DNA from: an uncultured Butyricicoccus sp.
GTDB taxonomy: Bacteria > Bacillota > Clostridia > Oscillospirales > Butyricicoccaceae
DNA: 5,943 nucleotides
Assembly (NCBI GenBank): GCA_900557315.1
Contig: USSI01000101.1
Span: 1 to 5,943, forward strand
Direction: 5' to 3'
Shown: positions 1 through 5,220 of the stretch, one piece after another
Position numbering within the stretch: the first letter of the stretch is position 1
Layout: each line of letters begins with the position of its first letter
Notes under the pieces: generated by a model
Seen by the model: the letters and a program-made list of their open reading frames with translations, nothing else
Told to the model about the DNA's origin: nothing
Database searches by the model: none
Program-made: the position numbers and the translations under genes

Positions 1-1
1 G

Positions 2-298
2 GCCGAGGGCGCGGCGCTGGGGCTGCTCGGCGTCGGGCTGCCGGATATCCCGCTGTTCCTGGCCGGGCTGCTGCGCGGGCTTTACCGCATCGCGCTCAGC
101 TTTGGCTTTGACTTTAGAACCGACGGGGAACGCTGCTATCTGCTGCTGCTTATTGCAGCGTCACTCAGCAGGGGAGAGGAACGCGAGCGCCTTGGCGCGC
201 TGGCTGACGAGGCCGCGCAGGCGCTCGACTGCGGCGTGACATACGACCCCGCGACGCAGGCGGTCGGGCTTGAGCCGTCCCTGCCATATCAAGTATAA
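2..298 (+). CDS. EcsC-family protein, C-terminal part (5' end outside window)
   Basis: An open frame enters from the left edge and ends at TAA 296-298, giving 98 visible residues. The segment GVGLPDIPLFLAGLLRGLYR, followed by IALSFGFDF and an acidic/arginine-rich helix (SRGEERERLG), matches the conserved core of EcsC-family proteins as I know it: a glycine-rich turn, DIP, a hydrophobic helix with LLR, then YGFD or SFGFD. The family is named after B. subtilis EcsC of the ecs locus; its biochemical role is poorly defined and membrane association is usually assumed. The protein ends about 60 residues after the SFGFD motif. I recall longer family members carrying another conserved C-terminal stretch, so this copy may be short at its C-terminus. 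A strong terminator immediately follows, which suggests the stop is a genuine gene end. The family call is fairly secure; the function is not. Confidence 0.75.
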   Translation, partial: AEGAALGLLGVGLPDIPLFLAGLLRGLYRIALSFGFDFRTDGERCYLLLLIAASLSRGEERERLGALADEAAQALDCGVTYDPATQAVGLEPSLPYQV

Positions 299-305
299 AA
301 GGAAG

Positions 306-340
306 AAAATGCCTTTGCGCTGCGGCGTGGAGGCATTTTT
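306..340 (+). terminator. Rho-independent terminator after the EcsC-family gene
   Basis: AAAATGCCT (306-314) pairs perfectly with AGGCATTTT (331-339). The stem continues inward through wobble pairs and CGC (318-320) with GCG (325-327), closing on a TGCG tetraloop (321-324). The 3' arm ends in a run of five T (336-340). It begins 8 bases after the TAA at 296-298, so it closes the EcsC-family transcript and insulates the downstream gene. The A run on the 5' arm could give some activity in the opposite direction, but no gene converges here. Confidence 0.85.
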
Positions 341-412
341 CAGCGGTATCGGGCAGTGCGGCAGGAAAAGTAATGCGTTTGTAAAATGTAAAATAAGCTT
401 TTGCAAGAACGC

Positions 413-441
413 TTGAGACGGGATTTTGTCAGTGCTATACT
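413..441 (+). promoter_or_regulatory. Sigma-A promoter with extended -10 for the metallophosphoesterase gene
   Basis: TTGAGA (413-418) lies exactly 17 bp before TATACT (436-441), and the -10 is preceded by TGC (433-435), an extended -10 element. The DNA just upstream (about 380-402) is A/T-rich (runs such as GTAAAATGTAAAATAAG) and could act as an UP element. Transcription would start near 448-449, giving a leader of about 60 nt. The near-consensus hexamers and ideal spacing suggest strong housekeeping expression. No obvious operator dyad was seen. Confidence 0.8.
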
Positions 442-490
442 CGCTTTTGGAAACAGGGAAAAGTAAAGTAAGCCCTGCAATATGACACAG

Positions 491-496
491 AGGGAG
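491..496 (+). promoter_or_regulatory. Shine-Dalgarno site that favours the second ATG (508)
   Basis: AGGGAG at 491-496 is the only good Shine-Dalgarno match before the metallophosphoesterase gene. It is only 2 nt from ATG 499, too close for normal initiation, but 11 nt from the in-frame ATG 508, which is usable. The start at 508 also gives a compact signal peptide beginning MQTKRV. This is an inference from spacing; 499 remains the alternative and would add three residues (MQT). Confidence 0.6.
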
Positions 497-507
497 TAAT
501 GCAAACT

Positions 508-2436
508 ATGCAGACAAAAAGAGTACTCGCGGGCGTGCTGACCAGCACGCTGCTGCTCGGCGCTTGCCCGGCTGCACTTGCGGCGGACTATAACGACTCG
601 AGCCTGACCGGCGGTTCCGCGGCCTGGCAGGCGTGGGTTGACGGCTGGGACACGCTGGCTGCCGACTACACACAGGTATCGCTCACCCCGGGCGCGGACG
701 AGACCCAGGTGAACTTCGCGTGGTACAGCAAGGATGCGGACGGCGCGGCAACCCCGGTTGTGCATTTCGGCACGGACCGCAGCAACCTTGCGGCATATGA
801 GGGCACGTCCGCTGCGGTGGATTCCAGCCTGACGGACGGCGAGGCGTATTCCTACAACCATGTTACCGTAACCGGCCTGCAGGCCAACACCACGTATTAT
901 TATACCGTGGAAAAGAGCGGCACCCAGACCGAGGTGCAGACCTACACCACGGGCGATTTCGAATCCGCGCAGATCCTGTACGTCGGCGACCCGCAGATCG
1001 GCGCATCCAAGGGCCAGCCGCAGAACGGCGAGGAGCTGGTTGCGGACAGCGGCGCTGCCAACACTGCGGCGCGCAACGACGGCTTTGCATGGGACCGCAC
1101 GCTGGATATCGCGACCGCGCAGAACCCGGGCCTTGACTTTGTGATCTCCGCAGGCGACCAGGTCAACAAGACCGGCAAGGCCAAGGAAGAGGAGTACGCG
1201 GGCTATCTGGCGCCCGACGCGCTGGCGTCCCTGCCGGTTGCGACCACGATCGGCAACCACGACTCGCTCAACCCGGACTACATGTACCACTTCTACAACC
1301 CGAACCAGACCGGCTACGGCGAGACCGAGGCGGGCGGCGACTACTATTATTCCTACGGCTCCGGCCTGTTCATCGTGCTTAACACCAACAACTACAATGT
1401 TGCCGAGCATGAGCAGGCGATCCAGGAGGCTGTCGCTTCCGATCCGGATGCGACCTTCCGCATCGTCACCATCCACCAGGATATCTACGGTTCCGGCCTT
1501 GACCACTCGGATACGGACGGCATGATCCTCCGCACCCAGCTGACCCCGATCTTTGACGAGTACGACATCGATGTTGTGCTCCAGGGCCATGACCACACCT
1601 ACAGCCGCACCAAGCTGCTCTATGGCGATGGCCAGACCCACGGCACCTACGAGTTCCGCCTGAACGAGGACGGCTCGGACTATGACTGGGACAATGCATA
1701 CAACACCCAGACCGACGAGCAGATCCCGCTCTATCCGGAAGAGGGCGACACCGAAGGCCAGGCTGCGCATGACGCATTCCAGGCGGACAACAACTGCTAC
1801 ACCATCGAGGACGTCGAGGGCAACACGGTGACCAACCCGCAGGGTACCCTGTACATGACTGCGAACTCGGCCTCCGGCTCCAAGTTTTATGAGCTGATCT
1901 CCACCCAGCAGGATTATGTTGCGGCGCGCAGCCAGAACTGGCTGCCGAGCTACTCGGTCATCAACCTGACCGCGGACAGCTTCTCGATCGACACCTACCA
2001 GATCACCGACACCGGCGCAGTAGAGAAGATTGACGACACCTTCACCATCCGCAAGACTGCGGCTGCGGAGGAGACCGCTGCTGTAACGGTTGACGGTGAG
2101 GCCGCAGAAGTTGCGACCGCGAACGTCGGCGGGCAGACCTACTACCGCCTGCGCGATCTGGCGACCGCTGTGAACGGTACGGCGGACCAGTTCAATGTAG
2201 AATGGCAGGACGGCGTTATCGTCATCACCGGCGAGGCGTACACCACCGCGGCGCTTGCTCCGGCGGCTGAGGCGGCCGGCACCGCCGAGACCCTGACGCT
2301 TGAGGTTGACGGCCGCACGGTGACCACCTCCGCGGCAGAGATCAACGGCAACAACTACGTACCGGCCAGCCTGCTGGCGGAACTGGGTGTGACCGCGTCC
2401 GTATCGGACGGCACGCTTGCCATCACGACCCGATAA
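508..2436 (+). CDS. Exported purple-acid-phosphatase-like metallophosphoesterase with C-terminal stalk repeats
   Basis: The protein has 642 residues counted from ATG 508 (645 from ATG 499). A signal peptide (about 1-26) has a KR n-region, a hydrophobic core and an ALA|A cleavage site; an LGAC tetrapeptide at 17-20 also resembles a lipobox. Residues about 45-150 form a fibronectin-III-like domain typical of purple acid phosphatase N-termini (ANTTYYYTVEKSG). Residues about 155-370 are the calcineurin-like catalytic domain: GDPQIG (D161), AGDQVN (D217), GNHD (N250, H251), VTIH (H323) and GHDH (H361, H363) would ligate a two-metal centre for phosphomonoester or diester hydrolysis outside the membrane. 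MTANSASGSKFYEL follows, as in bacterial relatives. From about residue 526 there are two copper-amine-oxidase-N-type stalk repeats (VTVDGEAAEV... and LTLEVDGRTV...), which may mediate wall attachment or assembly. The tyrosine of the purple-enzyme GDxxY block is replaced (GDQVN). The substrate is unknown. The gene has its own promoter and follows a terminator. Confidence 0.92.
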   Translation: MQTKRVLAGVLTSTLLLGACPAALAADYNDSSLTGGSAAWQAWVDGWDTLAADYTQVSLTPGADETQVNFAWYSKDADGAATPVVHFGTDRSNLAAYEGTSAAVDSSLTDGEAYSYNHVTVTGLQANTTYYYTVEKSGTQTEVQTYTTGDFESAQILYVGDPQIGASKGQPQNGEELVADSGAANTAARNDGFAWDRTLDIATAQNPGLDFVISAGDQVNKTGKAKEEEYAGYLAPDALASLPVATTIGNHDSLNPDYMYHFYNPNQTGYGETEAGGDYYYSYGSGLFIVLNTNNYNVAEHEQAIQEAVASDPDATFRIVTIHQDIYGSGLDHSDTDGMILRTQLTPIFDEYDIDVVLQGHDHTYSRTKLLYGDGQTHGTYEFRLNEDGSDYDWDNAYNTQTDEQIPLYPEEGDTEGQAAHDAFQADNNCYTIEDVEGNTVTNPQGTLYMTANSASGSKFYELISTQQDYVAARSQNWLPSYSVINLTADSFSIDTYQITDTGAVEKIDDTFTIRKTAAAEETAAVTVDGEAAEVATANVGGQTYYRLRDLATAVNGTADQFNVEWQDGVIVITGEAYTTAALAPAAEAAGTAETLTLEVDGRTVTTSAAEINGNNYVPASLLAELGVTASVSDGTLAITTR

Positions 2437-2467
2437 AACCGGCTATCTCTTTCAGCTTCCTTCTTTC

Positions 2468-2501
2468 AGATTCTCCGCAGGGTTCTTCCTGCGGAGAATT
2501 T
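2468..2501 (+). terminator. Hairpin terminator, possibly leaky, after the metallophosphoesterase gene
   Basis: ATTCTCCGCAGG (2470-2481) and CCTGCGGAGAAT (2488-2499) form a perfect 12-bp stem around a 6-nt loop (GTTCTT). It can extend by A2468-T2501 and a G-T wobble. The trailing T run is short and interrupted (TTTGTGT), so termination may be incomplete. It lies 31 bases after the phosphoesterase stop and 31 bases before the TTG of the next gene, so it may act as an intra-operon attenuating terminator. The stem is certain; its strength is inferred. Confidence 0.75.
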
Positions 2502-2532
2502 GTGTAATTCTGACAGAAACGAGTGATCTATT

Positions 2533-3690
2533 TTGCAAACCGACCGCAATACCCTCCGCCGCCTGCTGCTCCGCTGGGCGCCGCCGCTGCTTCTGCTGGT
2601 GATTTTCGCCGCATTTGTGGTGCGCATCAACATGGTGGATAAGACCGAACTGGTGTCCCGCGAGGGGCAGACCTTTGAAAAAGGCGTTGTAACCGAGGTT
2701 GTGCAGGACAACCTGCAGCCGGACGGTACCCGCGTGGGCGAACAGCGCGTGCGCGTGCAGATGACGACCGGCGTGCGCGCGGGAGAAACGCTTGAGATGA
2801 CCAGCGCTTCGGGCTACCTGTTCGGCGCGGGCTGTACCGAGGGTATGAAGGTCATTGTCATGCAGAGCGTCGCGGGCGATTCGACCGTCGCGAGCGTGTA
2901 TGCGCAGGACCGTGAAATGGTGATTTACGTGTTCGGCGCGCTGTATCTGCTCGTGCTCTGCCTTGTGGGCGGCAAACAGGGCGTTAAGGGTGCGGCCGGG
3001 CTGGTATTTACCTTTTTCTGCATCCTGTTTGTGTATCTGCCGCTGGTGTATCAGGGCCATTCGCCGTTCTGGGTATCCGTGTTCGTATGCACGATTACAA
3101 CCATCGTGACCATGTACCTGATCGGCGGGCCGACCATGAAGACCGTGGTCGCCACGGGCGGCACGGTTGCCGGCGTGTGCATCGCGGGCCTTGCGGCGAC
3201 CGCGTTCAGCGCCGCGAGCGGCATCACCGGCTGGAATGTGAGCGATATCGAGAGCCTGCTGACCCTGTCGAACACCAACGGGGTGCAGGTGGGCGGCCTG
3301 CTGTTTTCCGGCCTGCTGATCTCCACCCTTGGCGCAACCATGGACGTGGCGATGTCGATCGGCAGCGCAATCAGCGAAATCCATGCGCAGACACCCGATA
3401 TGCCGCGCCGCGACCTGTTCCGGGCAGGGATGCGCGTCGGGCGCGACATGATGGGCACGGACTCCAACACGCTGATCCTGGCGTTTGCGGGCGGCAGCAT
3501 CAGTATGCTGGTGCTGGATTATGCCTATGACCTGCCGTATCAGCAGATCATCAACTCGAACAACATCGGCATTGCCATCATGCAGGGGCTGGCGGGCAGC
3601 TTCGGCATCGTGCTCAGTGTGCCGGTGACCGTGCTGCTGGCGGTGCTGCTGTATACGCGGCATAAAAAAGCTGCTGCAGCGGCGGAATAA
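2533..3690 (+). CDS. YibE/F-family integral membrane protein
   Basis: The protein has 385 residues and starts at TTG 2533. An in-frame TGA at 2524-2526 excludes an earlier ATG/GTG/TTG start, and starting later would remove the first membrane helix. A partial Shine-Dalgarno (GAGTGATC, 2521-2528) lies just upstream. By eye there is an N-terminal membrane helix (about 15-34), a soluble beta-rich segment (about 35-127, with QRVRVQMTTGVRAGETLEM) and then about seven hydrophobic helices (128-147, 152-173, 178-198, 204-227, 250-275, 312-332, 350-376). The family signature is GATMDVAMSIGSAISEI (267-283) followed by RVGRDMMGTDSNTLILAF (301-318). YibE/F proteins are widespread in Firmicutes; a transport role is often guessed but unproven. 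The basic tail (RHKK) suggests a cytoplasmic C-terminus. The gene has no convincing promoter of its own, so read-through from the phosphoesterase gene is possible. It converges on the aldo/keto reductase gene. Confidence 0.9.
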   Translation: MQTDRNTLRRLLLRWAPPLLLLVIFAAFVVRINMVDKTELVSREGQTFEKGVVTEVVQDNLQPDGTRVGEQRVRVQMTTGVRAGETLEMTSASGYLFGAGCTEGMKVIVMQSVAGDSTVASVYAQDREMVIYVFGALYLLVLCLVGGKQGVKGAAGLVFTFFCILFVYLPLVYQGHSPFWVSVFVCTITTIVTMYLIGGPTMKTVVATGGTVAGVCIAGLAATAFSAASGITGWNVSDIESLLTLSNTNGVQVGGLLFSGLLISTLGATMDVAMSIGSAISEIHAQTPDMPRRDLFRAGMRVGRDMMGTDSNTLILAFAGGSISMLVLDYAYDLPYQQIINSNNIGIAIMQGLAGSFGIVLSVPVTVLLAVLLYTRHKKAAAAAE

Positions 3691-3692
3691 GC

Positions 3693-3728
3693 AAAAAGAC
3701 GGCTTTCCAAGCGGAAAGCCGTCTTTTT
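3693..3728. terminator. Bidirectional terminator between convergent genes
   Basis: GACGGCTTTCC (3698-3708) pairs perfectly with GGAAAGCCGTC (3713-3723) around an AAGC loop. The stem is extended by A3693-3697 against T3724-3728, making 16 bp. Seven T follow on the plus strand (3724-3730) and five on the minus strand (complement of 3693-3697). It starts 3 bases after the YibE/F stop (3690) and ends 7 bases before the reductase stop (3735-3737 on the minus strand), so one element serves both converging transcripts. Confidence 0.9.
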
Positions 3729-3734
3729 TTGCGG

Positions 3735-4577
3735 TCAGCCGATGGTTTCGCGCGGATAATCCGGGTGCAGGCCGGACCAGCCGAACTGCGGCAGGGTGAG
3801 GATGCGGTCCATGTCCTCATCCGAGATTACAAAGTCGAACACATCGAGGTTTGCCGCCATGCGCGCGGGGGAGGAGGATTTGGGCAGCGGCACGACCCCG
3901 CACTGCAAGGCAAACCGCACACACAGCTGGGCGACCGATTTGCCGTATCCCGCGGCGATCGCGGCCAGCCGGTCATCCTGCAGGACCCGCGTGCGGCCGA
4001 GCGGGCTCCATGCCTCGGGCAGGATGCCGTGTGCTTTGCAGAATTCCACGTTCCAGGTCTGCGGGTAGCCCGGGTGGAACTCGATCTGGTTGACCATGGG
4101 CATGATCTCCGCTGTTTCCATCAGATTGCGCAGATGGTGCGGCAAAAAGTTGCTCACGCCGATCGCGCGCACGCGCCCCGCGCGGTACAGCTCCTCGAGC
4201 GCGCGCCAGGTGTCGCGGTCGAGCTGCCGCCACTCGGCGGTCAGGTCGTCCGTGCGCGGCCAGTGGATGAGGTACAGGTCAAGATAGTCCGTGCCCAGCT
4301 TTTGCAGCGAGCGCTCAAACGCCGCGAGCGCGCCCTCGTAGCCCATTTCGTCCTTCCACATTTTGCTGGTGAGGAACAGTTCGCCGCGCGGCACGCCGGC
4401 GGCTTTCAGCGCATCCCCGAGCGCCTGCTCGGTGCCGTAAAATGAGGCCGTGTCAAAATGGCGGTACCCCGCGGCAAGCGCGGCGGCCACTGTGCCGTCG
4501 TCTGTTTCGCCGGTCAGGTAGGTGCCGTAGCCGACGGCGGGGATTTCCACGCCGTTTGATAAAGTAAAGTATTCCAT
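3735..4577 (-). CDS. Aldo/keto reductase (AKR superfamily, NADPH-dependent type)
   Basis: The protein has 280 residues, the usual length for short bacterial AKRs of the 2,5-diketo-gluconate reductase / YvgN type. These are cytosolic enzymes that reduce aldehydes or ketones with NADPH. The full catalytic tetrad is visible: D42 and Y47 in GYRHFDTASFYGTE, K72 in LTSKMW and H105 in LIHWP. The barrel and cofactor motifs GVSNF (140-144), NQIEFHP (163-169), EAWSPLG (188-194) and LPKSSSPAR (231-239, nucleotide-binding K-S...R) are all present. The frame stays open upstream to about 4922, but that extension is low-complexity and overlaps the divergent sigma-factor gene. ATG 4577 is chosen because MEYFTLSNGVEIPAVGYGTY is the canonical N-terminus and AAGGA lies 10 nt upstream (4588-4592 on this strand). 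It is monocistronic, with its own promoter and a shared terminator. The physiological substrate cannot be read from the sequence. Confidence 0.93.
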   Translation of the reverse strand: MEYFTLSNGVEIPAVGYGTYLTGETDDGTVAAALAAGYRHFDTASFYGTEQALGDALKAAGVPRGELFLTSKMWKDEMGYEGALAAFERSLQKLGTDYLDLYLIHWPRTDDLTAEWRQLDRDTWRALEELYRAGRVRAIGVSNFLPHHLRNLMETAEIMPMVNQIEFHPGYPQTWNVEFCKAHGILPEAWSPLGRTRVLQDDRLAAIAAGYGKSVAQLCVRFALQCGVVPLPKSSSPARMAANLDVFDFVISDEDMDRILTLPQFGWSGLHPDYPRETIG

Positions 4578-4620
4578 ATCAATCCCGTCCTTGTCTGTCG
4601 GATACTGCTGTGATACATTC

Positions 4621-4649
4621 AGTATAGCATGATTTGCGGGCGGGAAAAA
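4621..4649 (-). promoter_or_regulatory. Extended -10 promoter of the aldo/keto reductase gene
   Basis: On the minus strand TATACT (complement of 4621-4626) is preceded by TGC (complement of 4627-4629), giving the same TGCTATACT 9-mer as the promoter at 433-441. The -35 at 17-bp spacing is only TTTTTC (complement of 4644-4649), a poor match that an extended -10 could offset. The start site would be near 4613-4614, a leader of about 37 nt before ATG 4577. Confidence 0.65.
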
Positions 4650-4666
4650 GTTTTTTGCACAAAATC

Positions 4667-4696
4667 TGAACGGAAAACCGCGCCGCATCCGTCTAA
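4667..4696 (+). promoter_or_regulatory. Candidate ECF-type promoter for the sigma/anti-sigma pair
   Basis: TGAACG (4667-4672) lies 17 bp before CGTCTAA (4690-4696). ECF sigma factors commonly recognise an -35 with an AAC core and a -10 beginning CGT, and usually transcribe their own gene. Transcription would start near 4702, with the Shine-Dalgarno purine run right after it. No sigma-A -10 lies at a suitable distance from the nearby TTGCAC (4655-4660). This is inferred from motif resemblance and location; the specific promoter code of this sigma factor is unknown. Confidence 0.5.
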
Positions 4697-4719
4697 TGGG
4701 GTGAAAGGGGGCGAGGGAG

Positions 4720-5220
4720 ATGGAACAGGACCGGCAGGAAACGCTGACGCGGCTGATGGAGGAGCACGGCGACCGGCTGTACCGCCTGTGCCTGCTGCTC
4801 CTGCGCGACCCGCATCTGGCGGAAGACGCGGTGCAGGACACCATGCTCAAGGCCTGGCGCGGACTGGGCCGTTTTGAGGCACGCGCGAGTGAGAAAACCT
4901 GGCTGACGGCGATTGCGGTCAATGTCTGCCGGGATTACCGCCGTCTGTACTGGTACCGCAAACGGCTGGACAGCGAGGAACTGCTCGAACAGATCGCCGC
5001 GCCGCCCGACGCGGAGCCGCAGGACGACGAGGTCCTGCGGCAGGTGCTCGCACTCGCGCCCAAATACCGTGAGCCGGTGCTGCTCTATTATTGGCAGGAG
5101 CTGACCGTTCAGGAGATTGCGGCGCTTCTGAAAGAAAAAGAAAATACGGTCTCCACCCGCCTGCGCCGCGCACGGGCGCAGCTGAGAGAAAAGCTGAAAG
5201 GATGGGACGACAATGGATGA
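4720..5220 (+). CDS. ECF-type RNA polymerase sigma factor (sigma-70 family)
   Basis: The protein has 166 residues, the normal ECF size, with only the two essential sigma domains. Domain 2 (about 10-78) carries DRLYRLCLLLLRDPHLAEDA, then VQDTMLKAWRGL and TWLTAIAVNVCRDYRR, the regions that bind core polymerase and the -10. An acidic linker (about 83-104) leads to domain 4 (about 105-160): ALAPKYREPVLLYYWQELTV, then QEIAALLKEKENTVSTRLRR, the helix-turn-helix that reads the -35. The purine run AAAGGGGG (4704-4711) lies 8 nt before ATG 4720. The stop codon overlaps the next gene's start by 8 nt (ATGGATGA), indicating translational coupling with a membrane protein that is probably its anti-sigma factor. 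It directs polymerase to a small regulon, probably in response to an envelope signal. The ECF class is clear; the exact subgroup and stimulus are not. Confidence 0.93.
   Translation: MEQDRQETLTRLMEEHGDRLYRLCLLLLRDPHLAEDAVQDTMLKAWRGLGRFEARASEKTWLTAIAVNVCRDYRRLYWYRKRLDSEELLEQIAAPPDAEPQDDEVLRQVLALAPKYREPVLLYYWQELTVQEIAALLKEKENTVSTRLRRARAQLREKLKGWDDNG

Noticed and set aside
341..412. A possible small gene or regulatory RNA between the first terminator and the promoter.
   Set aside because: There is no open frame with a ribosome site and no stable hairpin beyond short chance pairings. The A/T-rich part is better read as promoter-upstream DNA.
442..498. A riboswitch in the phosphoesterase leader.
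   Set aside because: The leader is only about 60 nt and shows no hairpin or known aptamer core.
340..1770. A 476-residue open frame on the minus strand opposite the phosphoesterase gene.
   Set aside because: It is low-complexity (Val/Arg/Gly/Ala-rich) with no recognisable domain, lies antisense to a gene with clear catalytic motifs, and extends over that gene's promoter. GC-rich codon bias on the plus strand explains the lack of stops.
2530..2532. An ATT codon as an alternative start of the YibE/F protein.
   Set aside because: ATT initiation is very rare, and the adjacent TTG at 2533 is a standard alternative start with better spacing from the GAGTGATC site.
2452..3663. A 403-residue open frame on the minus strand opposite the YibE/F gene.
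   Set aside because: The His/Ala/Arg/Gln-rich sequence has no family motif and is typical of the antisense of GC-rich membrane-protein codons. The opposite frame has strong family signatures.
3729..4445. A 238-residue plus-strand open frame across the aldo/keto reductase gene.
   Set aside because: It is antisense to a complete AKR with an intact catalytic tetrad, starts inside the terminator region and shows no domain of its own.
4578..4922. A 115-residue N-terminal extension of the aldo/keto reductase frame.
   Set aside because: The extension is Arg/Ser/Ala-rich shadow sequence antisense to the sigma gene. The canonical AKR N-terminus, a Shine-Dalgarno site and a promoter all place the start at 4577.
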